A stretch of DNA of 64,000 nt from Bugulina stolonifera (lineage: Eukaryota; Bryozoa; Gymnolaemata; Cheilostomatida; Bugulidae): contig OW285195.1 in assembly GCA_935421135.1 (NCBI GenBank), positions 10,508,391-10,572,390 of the forward strand. The letters run 5' to 3'. The notes under the pieces were generated by a model. The model saw only the letters and a program-made list of their open reading frames with translations. It was not told the origin of the DNA and did no database searches. Below are positions 42,368-52,378 of the stretch, in pieces. Both the position numbers and the translations under genes were made by a program. Position 1 is the stretch's first letter. Each line of letters starts with the position of its first letter.

Positions 42368-43959
42368 TCAATAGCATTAAACTAATGCATGCACAAGTTC
42401 ATGAGCATAATGATATGAACTACAGTGCTCTTGTTCAGTAGCTAGAGCTGGCGGCATTAATCAATATAGTCAGGTGTCTAACACAATATAGCCTAATGAT
42501 GATTGATATTGCAATAATTTTAATCAAATATACTACTACAGTCTACAGTGCTAAACAAGACAAAAGACCTGCACATTGCTATATTCACTGAAGGGATTTT
42601 CTAGACCTAATGGATTAATATACCTGTTTTCTCAGGCTTACTCAAAGTTAAAACTGGTTGCCATAGACCAGAGCCCTTTATTGGGAGAATAGCCTCACTG
42701 AGGAACATTATATGCCATGTTGGGTCCATAAAAAACCAATCAAAATGACTGAAAGAGAAGTTTGACCAATGCAATTCTTTGTTACTGGGCCCAATACGAC
42801 TTCTTGTTTACACTCGGTGACATAACTCTCCCAATAAATGGCTCTGGCAGAGACTAGTAGGCCTGTTACCCAGACTAGATGCAGATGCACTAGGCATCCA
42901 AGCTGCAAACACAAAGACCAGAGAAACGGTTATAACTTACATATGCAATAGACTGGTGTAACTAACAAGACAACTATTAGACTAGGGTTACCCTGTGATA
43001 TAACATTTCAAATGAATTGATTTGTTAGATTATTTGAATTGGCCATGAGGGTAGCTTACTAGAATAGAGTAAAATGACTGTCTTCCACAGTTCACTGCCA
43101 ATACAATAATACAAGAATACCACATTACAATGTTACAGTAATACAACATTCTAACAATACGCCAGCACAATAATACAATAATTATTGCGATAATCCAAGT
43201 GTGAATTATTGTGATTGAAGACAGTTGACTATTCATGCCACGGATAGAGGTAAATACAATTTATAAGGTAATTTGATATGAACATTTCAAATTTGTCACT
43301 AAAAATTAAAAATACAACCTGCAAACATGTTTTGGGAGCAGTTTTTAAAAATATCCACTGTCCAATCAGAAGCGGATTATTCTGCAGGAGATGGCAATTA
43401 GAAACCTCATTTCACTATAATTCACACTTTATCTGACTACATCATCATAGTACTAAAATAAGATTACAAAGTATTGTATGGACGCATATATTATATGATA
43501 TGTTTAATTTTATTATTTGCTCTTCATGTTTACTGCATCCACCCCTGAGATAAATGTTGAGATTATTCGACAATGTAAATTTATGCTTTGTGACACTTGA
43601 AATCTGATAGCGCTTGCTGGTTGATTTGTGAGCCCTTGCCAAGTAGTATGGATACCTGATTGTTGCAAAGTGAGCACTAGCCAATGGCCTTATGGCTGGA
43701 AGGGATACCGCTATTGCCCTGTGTGGAACGTTACTTTGTGAATGATTAATTTGCAGTAGATCAAAAGGTTCATTTTAGGCACACAGCAGTGATAAATCCA
43801 CAGGAAATTAAACATTTTAAAGATTAGGGGTACGATAATGTCTACACTACACCCCTGGGGCACAACTGACAAACCGATTGTAATTTACAGCAAAATTAGG
43901 TTCCCTCATTTAAGGAAGTTAGAGTATTTCAACAGGTGTTAACAAATACAAGCAGTGAA
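42368..43959. other. Intergenic between divergent genes G and H
   Basis: Presumably contains both promoters (G reads left, H reads right). It holds one MITE-like inverted repeat (42668-42847). No other feature supported. Confidence 0.45.
42668..42847. mobile_element. Small MITE-like inverted repeat
   Basis: 180 bp with imperfect ~21-bp terminal inverted repeats, CCAGAGCCCTTTATTGGGAGA against CCAGAGCCATTTATTGGGAGA. AGA on both sides could be a short target duplication. No second copy is seen here. Confidence 0.55.
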
Positions 43960-45327
43960 ATGGCAAGTTGGGATAGCTACAGGAGATTGTTCTTCTACTC
44001 TATTCATCTGATCTTCTACTTCCTGTTACGTTGTGTTCAGTCCATCTACTGGAATCTGAATGGAGTACAGAATCATATAAATAAATGTAAGAAAGGAGAG
44101 AATTATGAATCTTCTGCTCAGCTACTAAAGGTCTGGTCTTGGTCAGAAGGGAGAATATTTCATATACAGAAACGACGAAACTTTCTATCAACTCATGTCA
44201 GGTGTGTGCATCCAGAATATGCTTTACAGAAACACATTACTCTAATGACTGTCACCGATAAGGAAGCTATTTTTAGCATTCCTTCTCCAGATGAAGATGT
44301 TTTAGATTCCCGAAGATGGCCTTTTTTATTTCTCGCACAAGGTGTAACTGCTAAGTATATTTTGATTATGCCAACCAGCTCACTCATTAAGCTAGCCGAT
44401 TCTATGAGTAACCCTACTACTAAGATCATATGGATACACTTCACGGCCAGATGCGGCTCCACCGCTGTCATCCAAGCCTTCAACTCACTACCTGATGCAA
44501 TAGGCATTTCCGAACCAATGTGCACTTTCTCATTAAACCAAGCGTTTAGATGGAAAAACTTTGGGAATTGGGAGTTTGATTGGACTAATTCAAGAGAGTA
44601 TCTGCAAATATATCGCAGCACTGTTCGATTATTGTTGAAACCATATTTGAAAAATGCAAAGATTGTGGTTATGAAATCCCATACCTACATGTCTAAAAAA
44701 GATATCGATTTGATTCCGAAGCTGTTTCCCGAGTTTATTGAGATTTTCATGTATAGAAACGCACGAGACGTAGTGTTATCAATGCAGAGAGTGCTGCATG
44801 ACATGGACCCACATGAAGGTTTTACTTACCAAATAGCAACAAACCGCTGGCTATCAAAGCTACTACCAAGTATAAAACCACTGAACTTAAAGCATAAATG
44901 TTGCGATACTCCCGAACATGTTCAGTGGCTGTTTAGCGATGAAAACTTATCGAATTGCACCGAGTTTGTATCTATCATCATCCATTTTGCTGAAACTTGT
45001 TTCCATTCCCGTGCTGCACTGATGAGTAGCGCAAAGTCGATTCCAGCATTCAAGTATGAACACTTGCTGTCTGATCAAACAAAGTTTCTCAAGACCTTAT
45101 TCCATCACTCTGGTCTAGAGCTAACAGAAGAGAAAATGGTGTTGATTCAAGCTGCTCTAAGAGAAGACAGTCAGAAGGGTAGCGTATTAGACAAGGAGAA
45201 AGTTGGAAAGGGAATAGATAATCTAACAGCAGATATGATAGAACAGGCTAATAAGGTTCTCACCTACTACAAGCTACCAGAGTGGGGAGAGCCATTGACC
45301 CTCCCCAATACCGTGTCCAGCTATTAA
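43960..45327 (+). CDS. Sulfotransferase-like gene H
   Basis: 455 codons; the ATG at 43960 (MASWDSY) is chosen over an upstream in-frame GTG. The N-terminal 110 codons are almost identical to genes G and I in DNA, then the protein diverges: IHFTARCGSTAVIQAF (Ala for the usual Gly before RCGST), FMYRNARDVVLSM, KCCDTPEHVQWLF. The tail EDSQKGS..LPNTVSSY is conserved. It is the most diverged member in its C-terminal half, yet fully open, so it may use another acceptor. The P-loop change is worth noting for activity. Confidence 0.88.
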   Translation: MASWDSYRRLFFYSIHLIFYFLLRCVQSIYWNLNGVQNHINKCKKGENYESSAQLLKVWSWSEGRIFHIQKRRNFLSTHVRCVHPEYALQKHITLMTVTDKEAIFSIPSPDEDVLDSRRWPFLFLAQGVTAKYILIMPTSSLIKLADSMSNPTTKIIWIHFTARCGSTAVIQAFNSLPDAIGISEPMCTFSLNQAFRWKNFGNWEFDWTNSREYLQIYRSTVRLLLKPYLKNAKIVVMKSHTYMSKKDIDLIPKLFPEFIEIFMYRNARDVVLSMQRVLHDMDPHEGFTYQIATNRWLSKLLPSIKPLNLKHKCCDTPEHVQWLFSDENLSNCTEFVSIIIHFAETCFHSRAALMSSAKSIPAFKYEHLLSDQTKFLKTLFHHSGLELTEEKMVLIQAALREDSQKGSVLDKEKVGKGIDNLTADMIEQANKVLTYYKLPEWGEPLTLPNTVSSY

Positions 45328-46480
45328 AAACACTTTCTACAGCTTTGGTAAAATATGTTACTCTGCAAGATTATCATGATTTTTTCCTACATCGAAATTT
45401 TAATTACAAAAGCGTTTCCGGTTTTGCAAAATACTTTACTGTAACAATGTATTAATACATGTTCTTTTAACTAACTTTAAATATCTATAATGTCACTACA
45501 AACAGAGTTGTCTATACTATTTTCAATTCCAATGTAGCATAAAAGGGGCTTGATTTCTAAATAAAAAATATGCATATAAATAATGAAATAACTATCTTTT
45601 GGAAGTTCCGCCCATTTCAAATATGAACTAGACACCATTTTTTTGCTTATGTCTGCCACTGCTGCCGCTGCCACTGTTGCTGCTGCTATCACTGCCGCTG
45701 TTGCTGTCACTGCTGTCGTCACTGCTGCCGTCACTGCTGCTGACACTGCTGCCTATTATGCTGATCAGCCAACAGAGAACAAGTTAGAATAAGGTATGAA
45801 GCATGGTTGGCAATTGCCTAAGCATTTTTATCACTGAACTGAATTACCAGCATTAATACATGACCTAGGTGTAGCTACACTTTCTAGTACTCAGCCTATG
45901 GCCCCCACCTATATACATTTAAATATATAAATTACAATGTAGGTGGCATACATTGCTAAGGTCAGACAAGTCAACAGTGCTACTGAATATAATTATGATT
46001 CATTTCCTTTCCTAGAATTCCAGTGGCGTATACATGTCATGATATAGCAGTAGGGGGCAGAGAAGGAATTGTATTGCAATGAACAGACATGTACTAGAAT
46101 TTGATGTGAAATAATAACCTCATGGGCATTCATAAGTATGCTATTGTATACGGTAGGGGTTTTTTCTCTCCTAATTTTAACCTTACGCCATTTTCTCTCA
46201 ACACTACTAAAGTTGGGAGAAGACAACTTCATAACATATGGCAAGTAGCGCTAGTGCACGTTGTTATGGATTCCAAGCGAGCCAATAGCATAGGCCGGGA
46301 TGTGAAACTGTATAGCCTATGGAAGCCTGGACTACACCAGGTAATACTAAGGACAAGCTGAGTTAAATGATATGCAGACGCCACTGTTGTTGATAACAAT
46401 CTGATATCTTAACCTCAGCTCCTACAATTCAATGGCACTCTAACATTGATTAATGATGAATAGAAATATGTGGGTGGAGT
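45328..46480. other. Intergenic with a CTG/CTGCCGCTG repeat
   Basis: No gene. A degenerate trinucleotide repeat (CTGCCGCTG/CTGTTGCTG) lies at 45653-45752; the Ala/Thr/Val-rich ORF on the other strand is a by-product of it. Confidence 0.5.
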
Positions 46481-46749
46481 CAGGGCTGTAACAACCAGGG
46501 GGGCAAGGTGGGCATTTGCCACCCCAGAAATCTGTCTAACAAATATTGGTTGGTGTCAATTCTCAAAATCGAACTTTGTACACACTGATCGCAAAATTCT
46601 GGCCAGTGTTATGGTCTGAAAGACAGTTTGTGGCCTGCATATATATGACTGGAGTTTGACAGAGAACATTTTAAGCTGTTTTCAGATTCAGCCTGATACT
46701 CCGGCCTTGGTTTTTGCCCCCTCAGCCAAAAATAGTTGTTACAGCCCTG
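46481..46749. mobile_element. hAT-type MITE, copy 2
   Basis: 269 bp, TIRs CAGGGCTGTAACAAC/GTTGTTACAGCCCTG, with a perfect 8-bp target duplication GGTGGAGT (46473-46480, 46750-46757). Homologous to 8085-8375 throughout. Confidence 0.93.
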
Positions 46750-46856
46750 GGTGGAGTTAAATAGCATTACATTTTGAATCTACATTTTTTGTGTTAGGCC
46801 TATATTTTATTAAAACTAGAGCGTTAGTGGAACATTAACACTGGGTTCGCCTTCAT

Positions 46857-48194
46857 ATGACAGACGCAATGGCTAGTTGGGATAGCTACAAGAGATTGTT
46901 CCTCTACTCCATTCATCTGATCTTCTACTTCCTGTTACGTTGTGTTCAGTTCATCTACTGGAATCTGAATGGAGTACAGAATCATATAAATAAGTGTAAG
47001 AAAGGAGAGAATAATGAATCTTCTGCTCAGCTACTGAAGGTCTGGTCTTGGTCAGAAGGAAGGTTGTTCCATGTAAACCACCAGAGAAACTTTCTATCAA
47101 CTCATGTCAGGTTTGTACATCCAGAATATGCTCTACAGAAACACATTACTCTAATGACAGTCACTGATAAGGAAGCTATTTTTAGCATACCCTCTCCAGA
47201 GGAAGATGTTACTAACGTAAGGAAGTGGCCATTTTTGTTCCGAGGTCAAGGTCCCACTGCAAAGTATATTTTAATCATGCCAACATGTGCACTCATCAGA
47301 CTTGCTGATACTCTCGGTAATCCGTCTGCGAAAGTCATCTGGATTAATCTCACTGGAAGATGTGGCTCTACAGCTGTGATGCAGGCTTTCAATTCTCTAC
47401 CAGATGTGGTTACACTCTCCGAACCTTTAGCTCTGCTATCCTTAAGCCAAGCATACAGAAAGAAATATTTCCAAAAGCAGGCTTTCAATTGGACGAATTC
47501 CAAAGAATATTTGAGCATCTATCGGAGCATCATCCATTTATTATTGAAGCCATATTTAAAAGATGCTAAAACAATTGTCATTAAACCTCAAATATTTTCC
47601 TCAAAGATGGCTATTGATCTAGTCCCCAAATTATTTCCTAATTTTTCCGTAATCTTTCTGTACAGAGACGTAAAAGAGCAAATGTCTTCTGTGTGTAGAG
47701 CTATAAGTAACCTAGATTTACATGGCTATCTCTCATTTCAAGTGGCAGCCTATCCTCTTCTATCTACAATGCTACCCAATCTTGTGTATCAGAGGCTATT
47801 TAGGAAAGACAATCAAGTTAGATTCACAGAGTTTGTAACATTTATTGTTCATTTTGCTGAAACTTGTTCTAATTTTCGATTGTCAGCTGCTAACAAAGGC
47901 AAGACCGCCCCTGCTTTCAAATATGAGCACTTGCAATCAAATCAAACAAAATTTATCCAAACATTGTTCCACCATGTTGGTTTGGAGCTGACAGAAGCTA
48001 GACTCAAATTAATTCAGGAAGCTCTAACAGAGGACAGTCAGAAAGGAACTCTTCTGGGGAGCGATAAAGTCAAACATTGCAGAGTGGAGATAACTTCTAA
48101 AATGATAGAGGAAGCCAATAAATATCTGAGACACTATAGACTGCCTGAGTGGGGAGAGTCATTGAGTCTCCCAAACACAGTTTCTAGTTATTAG
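46857..48194 (+). CDS. Sulfotransferase-like gene I with internal deletion
   Basis: 445 codons from the first ATG (46857). The family start (MASWDSY) is the second ATG at 46869, which has the better context (GCAATGG). An AG at 46862-46865 could be a splice acceptor, which would make 46869 the real start. It has the anchor, INLTGRCGSTAVMQAF, FLYRDVKEQMSSV and an EDSQKGT..LPNTVSSY tail. Fourteen codons are missing after ATMLPN, exactly where paralogs have KPLxLxxFSCxDPxH, so the conserved Cys pair region is lost. The frame is kept. It may be inactive or altered. Confidence 0.85.
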   Translation: MTDAMASWDSYKRLFLYSIHLIFYFLLRCVQFIYWNLNGVQNHINKCKKGENNESSAQLLKVWSWSEGRLFHVNHQRNFLSTHVRFVHPEYALQKHITLMTVTDKEAIFSIPSPEEDVTNVRKWPFLFRGQGPTAKYILIMPTCALIRLADTLGNPSAKVIWINLTGRCGSTAVMQAFNSLPDVVTLSEPLALLSLSQAYRKKYFQKQAFNWTNSKEYLSIYRSIIHLLLKPYLKDAKTIVIKPQIFSSKMAIDLVPKLFPNFSVIFLYRDVKEQMSSVCRAISNLDLHGYLSFQVAAYPLLSTMLPNLVYQRLFRKDNQVRFTEFVTFIVHFAETCSNFRLSAANKGKTAPAFKYEHLQSNQTKFIQTLFHHVGLELTEARLKLIQEALTEDSQKGTLLGSDKVKHCRVEITSKMIEEANKYLRHYRLPEWGESLSLPNTVSSY

Positions 48195-49353
48195 GCTAAG
48201 TAGGATTCAGTACCTGCGACTACAGTGACTGCTCCACTACAGCATAGACTGTTGATTGCAATCTATACTCCCCCAGGAGGTGGTTCACTCTGCTATATGA
48301 GTAGCATTTATACAATAAAATGAAATTATAATAAAATTATTGTAATTGATAAATTGTGAGCAGCTATTTGCATTACTCTTTCTATGTCATTAAATAAACT
48401 CAATCATAAAATATAGAATATACTTGTAAAGTGTGTAATGAATGCATGGTAGATGGAACCCGTGTGTAAACGTTTTCAGACATGCCTATTATAAATAGAC
48501 CTACATACATGGTGAGCACATAACTCCATGTATGATTGCATAACTACATGTATATACATGTACACTGTGGGGGATATTGCATCTATGATTTTACAAGCAT
48601 ACATCGTGAGAAGGTAACTCCATGTGTATTCATGTTCATGCATGAAGAGAGGGTAACTCCATGTGTATTCATGTACATGCATGGAGAGAGTGTAACTCCA
48701 AGTATGATCACATACACGCATGAAGAGAGGGTAACTCCAAGTATGATCATATATATGCATGAAGAGAGGGTAACTCCAAGTATGATCATATTACTATATA
48801 TATGCAGAGAGAGGGTCACTCCATATATATGATCATATAGTACATGATCCCTGTTTTCCATGCACATGATCACATGTTTTCCTTAGTCCGACCGGGTTCT
48901 AAGGCTTTGCACATAGGCTAAGTTCTTGAATGGGGTTTGATTGATAGGATGGGGGTGATGCCCCCACCCGGTAATTTTTAAGATCTAGGGCTAAAATGTA
49001 CTGGGGCGAGGACAGTGTCTAACAATACTACTCCTGTACATTACTTGGGCGAATTTACATACTGGCGCCAGGGTCTCGCAACCCTCGTTCCTAGTCTCAG
49101 AAAAAATTTTGTACTCAGCTATGTGGTTCCCTGGAAAAAGCCAAACATAAAATTCTACCCAAAGAAGCTACGTACCTATTCACCGATACACAAAACAGGT
49201 CTGCGGTTAATATAATATAGACTACTGACCAAACACTGACTATCAATTTTACAGCTATTCTTCTCGAATAGTTCAAGTTCAGTAGGCTAATTTGCAGCAC
49301 AATACCCTGCAGTGGCTTTATTTACTGTCATTCTTTTGGGTGTGGTTGAAGCG
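48195..49353. repeat. Intergenic with a ~36-bp tandem repeat at 48595-48835
   Basis: AATAAA signals at about 48315 and 48393 could end gene I. At 48595-48835 about six diverged units of GAGAGGGTAACTCCA plus GTATGATCATATACATGCATG occur. Small ORFs there are repeat artefacts. Confidence 0.7.
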
Positions 49354-50386
49354 ATGGAAATTCAGCCCAGATCAAAGAAAGCTAAGCAAGCTGCGCTTAT
49401 TCCGTTTTTCAAGTAAGTGTGATTCCTTATTTGCAAATCCTATTATAATTATTGTAAATATGAGCATAGTTTCCACCTGAATTATAGCTAGAAGGCACAG
49501 GCCTGTTCCATCATTATTGTCCATAGATCTACAATGTACATACTTCTAATTTAATTAAACTTTTTATTTATTTCTTTTGATTAAAAAAATGATAAAAATA
49601 AAATTCAAAATAAATAGCTAGTAGGTTTTATCTGCACAAGTAGCCTCTAATGCCAGGTCAAGGTTTGTACTGCTCTATTTACTAATTTAATGGTACACAG
49701 ATTTTGTAGGGCTTAACTTATAAGCTGTTAAACCAGCAATAAATGTCGTGTAAACTTGCTTTTTGGAATTATTTTATCCTGTATGTTCAACTAAAAATAT
49801 GAGCACAGTATGGATGTTGGAGTTGTTGTAGCATTGAAAACATCCAGAGAAAATGGCACGTTTAAGACTATTGTTTAAGACTATTAACGGATAGCATGCT
49901 TCCTACCATATATTATGTGGACTATTTGAAGCATCCCTGAGCTCGTGAAAGGTTGGTTTCAAGTTTATATATTTATACAGGTATTCAGGTTCAAGTATAG
50001 TATGTTACAATTAACTGTTGGATGAGTCAACAGTGTATAACATGTAGCCAACGATTTGTACTGTCAGTTCTGTCATTAGGAAACGCTGGATAGCACCTTG
50101 TGTTGTTTGTGACTCTTTGGTGGTAAATGCCTGAAAAAGAGCACCGTAATGTCATAGACAGACTTATGGAACTACGCATGTGCTGCCATGTATCTTACTA
50201 TGTGATAATATCTAACAGAATTCACTAACTGTGATATTTTCAGGATTCAGTCTAGTACCAGGTGCATCAGAAGCTATGACAAGAAAAGCTTTCCTTATGA
50301 ACACAAAGCAGTTTGTAGACAGACATTTCGATGATCTACCTTCTGCTTACACGCTTCACCAGGAGCTGGCAAACTGGTTTTACTAG
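49354..50386 (+). pseudogene. hAT transposase-like fragment, possibly a two-exon mini-gene
   Basis: An ATG at 49354 starts a 20-residue basic segment ending IPFFK at a good donor (AA|GTAAGTG, 49412). An open segment at 50243-50386 ends HFDDLPSAYTLHQELANWF and a stop. That resembles the xDLPSPxxLxxELxxW segment of hAT transposases of the ZMYM1/52-kDa-repressor type (from memory). An acceptor at 50250 (ATTCAG) would join the two in frame to about 64 residues. It is more likely a decayed transposon than a gene. Confidence 0.35.
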
Positions 50387-50490
50387 TTTCAGGACACAAC
50401 TTCCAAGCCAGATACATAACTCAATGCTACAAGGAAGTGATTAACATATGCAACTTTGATAATATTTCATAGTTCTCAAGGTATTGTTAA

Positions 50491-50647
50491 CATGGGCACT
50501 AATAAGCTATTGATCATACATGTAATTAGAAGTTTTCCTCTCCCAATTTATCTTCCTCTTCTTTTTTCTCCCGGAGAAAAAAGAAGAGGAAGATAGATTG
50601 GGAGAGGACAACTTCTAATTATGATCAATAGCTTATTAGTGCCCATG
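50491..50647. repeat. Long near-perfect palindrome
   Basis: Arms of ~75-80 bp meet at CTCCCGGAG (50568-50576), reading from CATGGGCACTAATAAGC outward to GCTTATTAGTGCCCATG. The left arm has 6 extra bases (TACATGTA at 50517-50524, where the right arm has TA). GTTAA repeats flank both sides. It would extrude a cruciform or form an RNA hairpin. Confidence 0.9.
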
Positions 50648-50799
50648 ATTGTTAACCATCCCTGCCACTGAGAAAGTGAATTCTACATTGAAATTCATCA
50701 AAGCCAGATTTGCTATATCTTTACTTACAATTGAATAGAGCTGCAGTCTTACTTATACATCCCTAATTTCTACATCTCTGACACTTACGATCGACACTT

Positions 50800-51510
50800 G
50801 TATGTGATGCAAGGAGTACATGACTGTGGTACACACGGTACATGACTGTGGTACACACGGTACATGACTGTGGTACACATGGTACATGACTGTGGTACAC
50901 ATGGTACATGACTGTGGTACACATAATACATGACTGTGGTACATATACATGTAATACACGTGATACATGACTATGGTACACATGGTACATGACTGTGGTG
51001 CATATGGTACATGACTGTGGTACACATGGTACATGACTGTGGTACACATGGTACATGAATGTGGTACACATGGTACATGACTGTGGTACACACGGTACAT
51101 GACTGTGGTACACATGGTACATGACTGTGGTACACACGGTACATGACTGTGGTACATATACATGTAATACACGTGATACATGACTATGGTACACATGGTA
51201 CATGACTGTGGTACACATGGTACATGACTGTGGTACACATGGTACATGAATGTGGTACACATGGTACATGACTGTGGTACACACGGTACATGACTGTGGT
51301 ATACATGGTACATGACTGTGGTACACACGGTACATGACTGTGGTACATATACATGTAATACACGTGATACATGACTATGGTACACATGGTACATGACTGC
51401 GGTGCATATGGTACATGACTGTGGTACACATGGTACATGACTGTGGTACACATAATACATGACTGTGGTACACATGGTACATGACTGTGGTACATGTTGT
51501 GCATGTGGTA
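50800..51510. repeat. 22-bp tandem array upstream of transporter 1
   Basis: About 30 copies of TACATGACTGTGGTACACATGG with a diverged ACATATACATGTAATACACG segment every ~200 bp, that is, a higher-order repeat. Long minus-strand frames (Met-Tyr-His-Val repeats) are artefacts. Confidence 0.93.
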
Positions 51511-52378
51511 CACGTCACGCATGTGTTATAACTGGTATAATGTAAACACCACTAATTCCACCCCTACTACAGTGTCAGAACCTTTGTTGGTGCAAAAATT
51601 CAATCATCACAACAAGTGTGGTATTGATGAAGAACTTGCTACTATACTATAAGTCTGCATAATGTCCCTCAAATACAATGTTGCCTCAGGATGAAATTTT
51701 TGTGTTTTATTTCTATGGGTTGGGATTAATCAAGACAGGTACCATTGTGATATCCTTTCATATTGGCCAATATCTGTAGAAAGAATCGACAACCTCATAG
51801 GTATATTATAGGGCCTACATGCATGTATTATACGACACGTAATATTAATAAGTAAATTTGAATTTGATCAAATGTGTTTATGGTGGCAACTGACCTGTTT
51901 CATGGCAGTATAGATAGGGTAAAATTCCTAATCAATCAAAATATGGAGATGAATTTTCACTATAAGAATTTGATGCCAATTTGACTGCATTCTATTCCGC
52001 TGGGTGTTCAATCAACTGTCTCAGTGACTTTAGGCAACTAGTCCTCTCAACAGTAGCTTAGACTAGCCACTGTACATGTACATACTGTAAGTATTACCCT
52101 ATCTGCATGTACATATTGTAAGTATTATCCTATCTACATGTACATACTGTAAGTATTATCCTATCTACATGTACATACTGTAAGTATCATCCTATCTACA
52201 TGTACATAACATTACAAGTGTTATCCTGTCTATGTATGTTGCCAAGGTAGAAACTTTTAGGACTCTTAATTTTTGTATATCTAATGTTTGACACTTCTAA
52301 AGCTATACAACTTGTATTACATGTATAACCCTTGACACAAACATGTCATGTTGCTTCTAGCACAAGGTTAGAGTCTAG
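51511..52378 (+). promoter_or_regulatory. Upstream region of transporter 1
   Basis: Aligns almost throughout with 60030-60843 upstream of transporter 3, and includes four to five ~31-bp units (ACATGTACATACTGTAAGTATTATCC-like) at 52070-52215. Promoter elements are not identifiable with certainty. Confidence 0.45.

Noticed and set aside
50753..51522. Minus-strand ORFs up to 240 codons of Met-Tyr-His-Val type, and the similar set at 59735-60198
   Set aside because: Products of the 22-bp and 13-bp satellites; open in several frames and non-conserved between the two paralogous loci.
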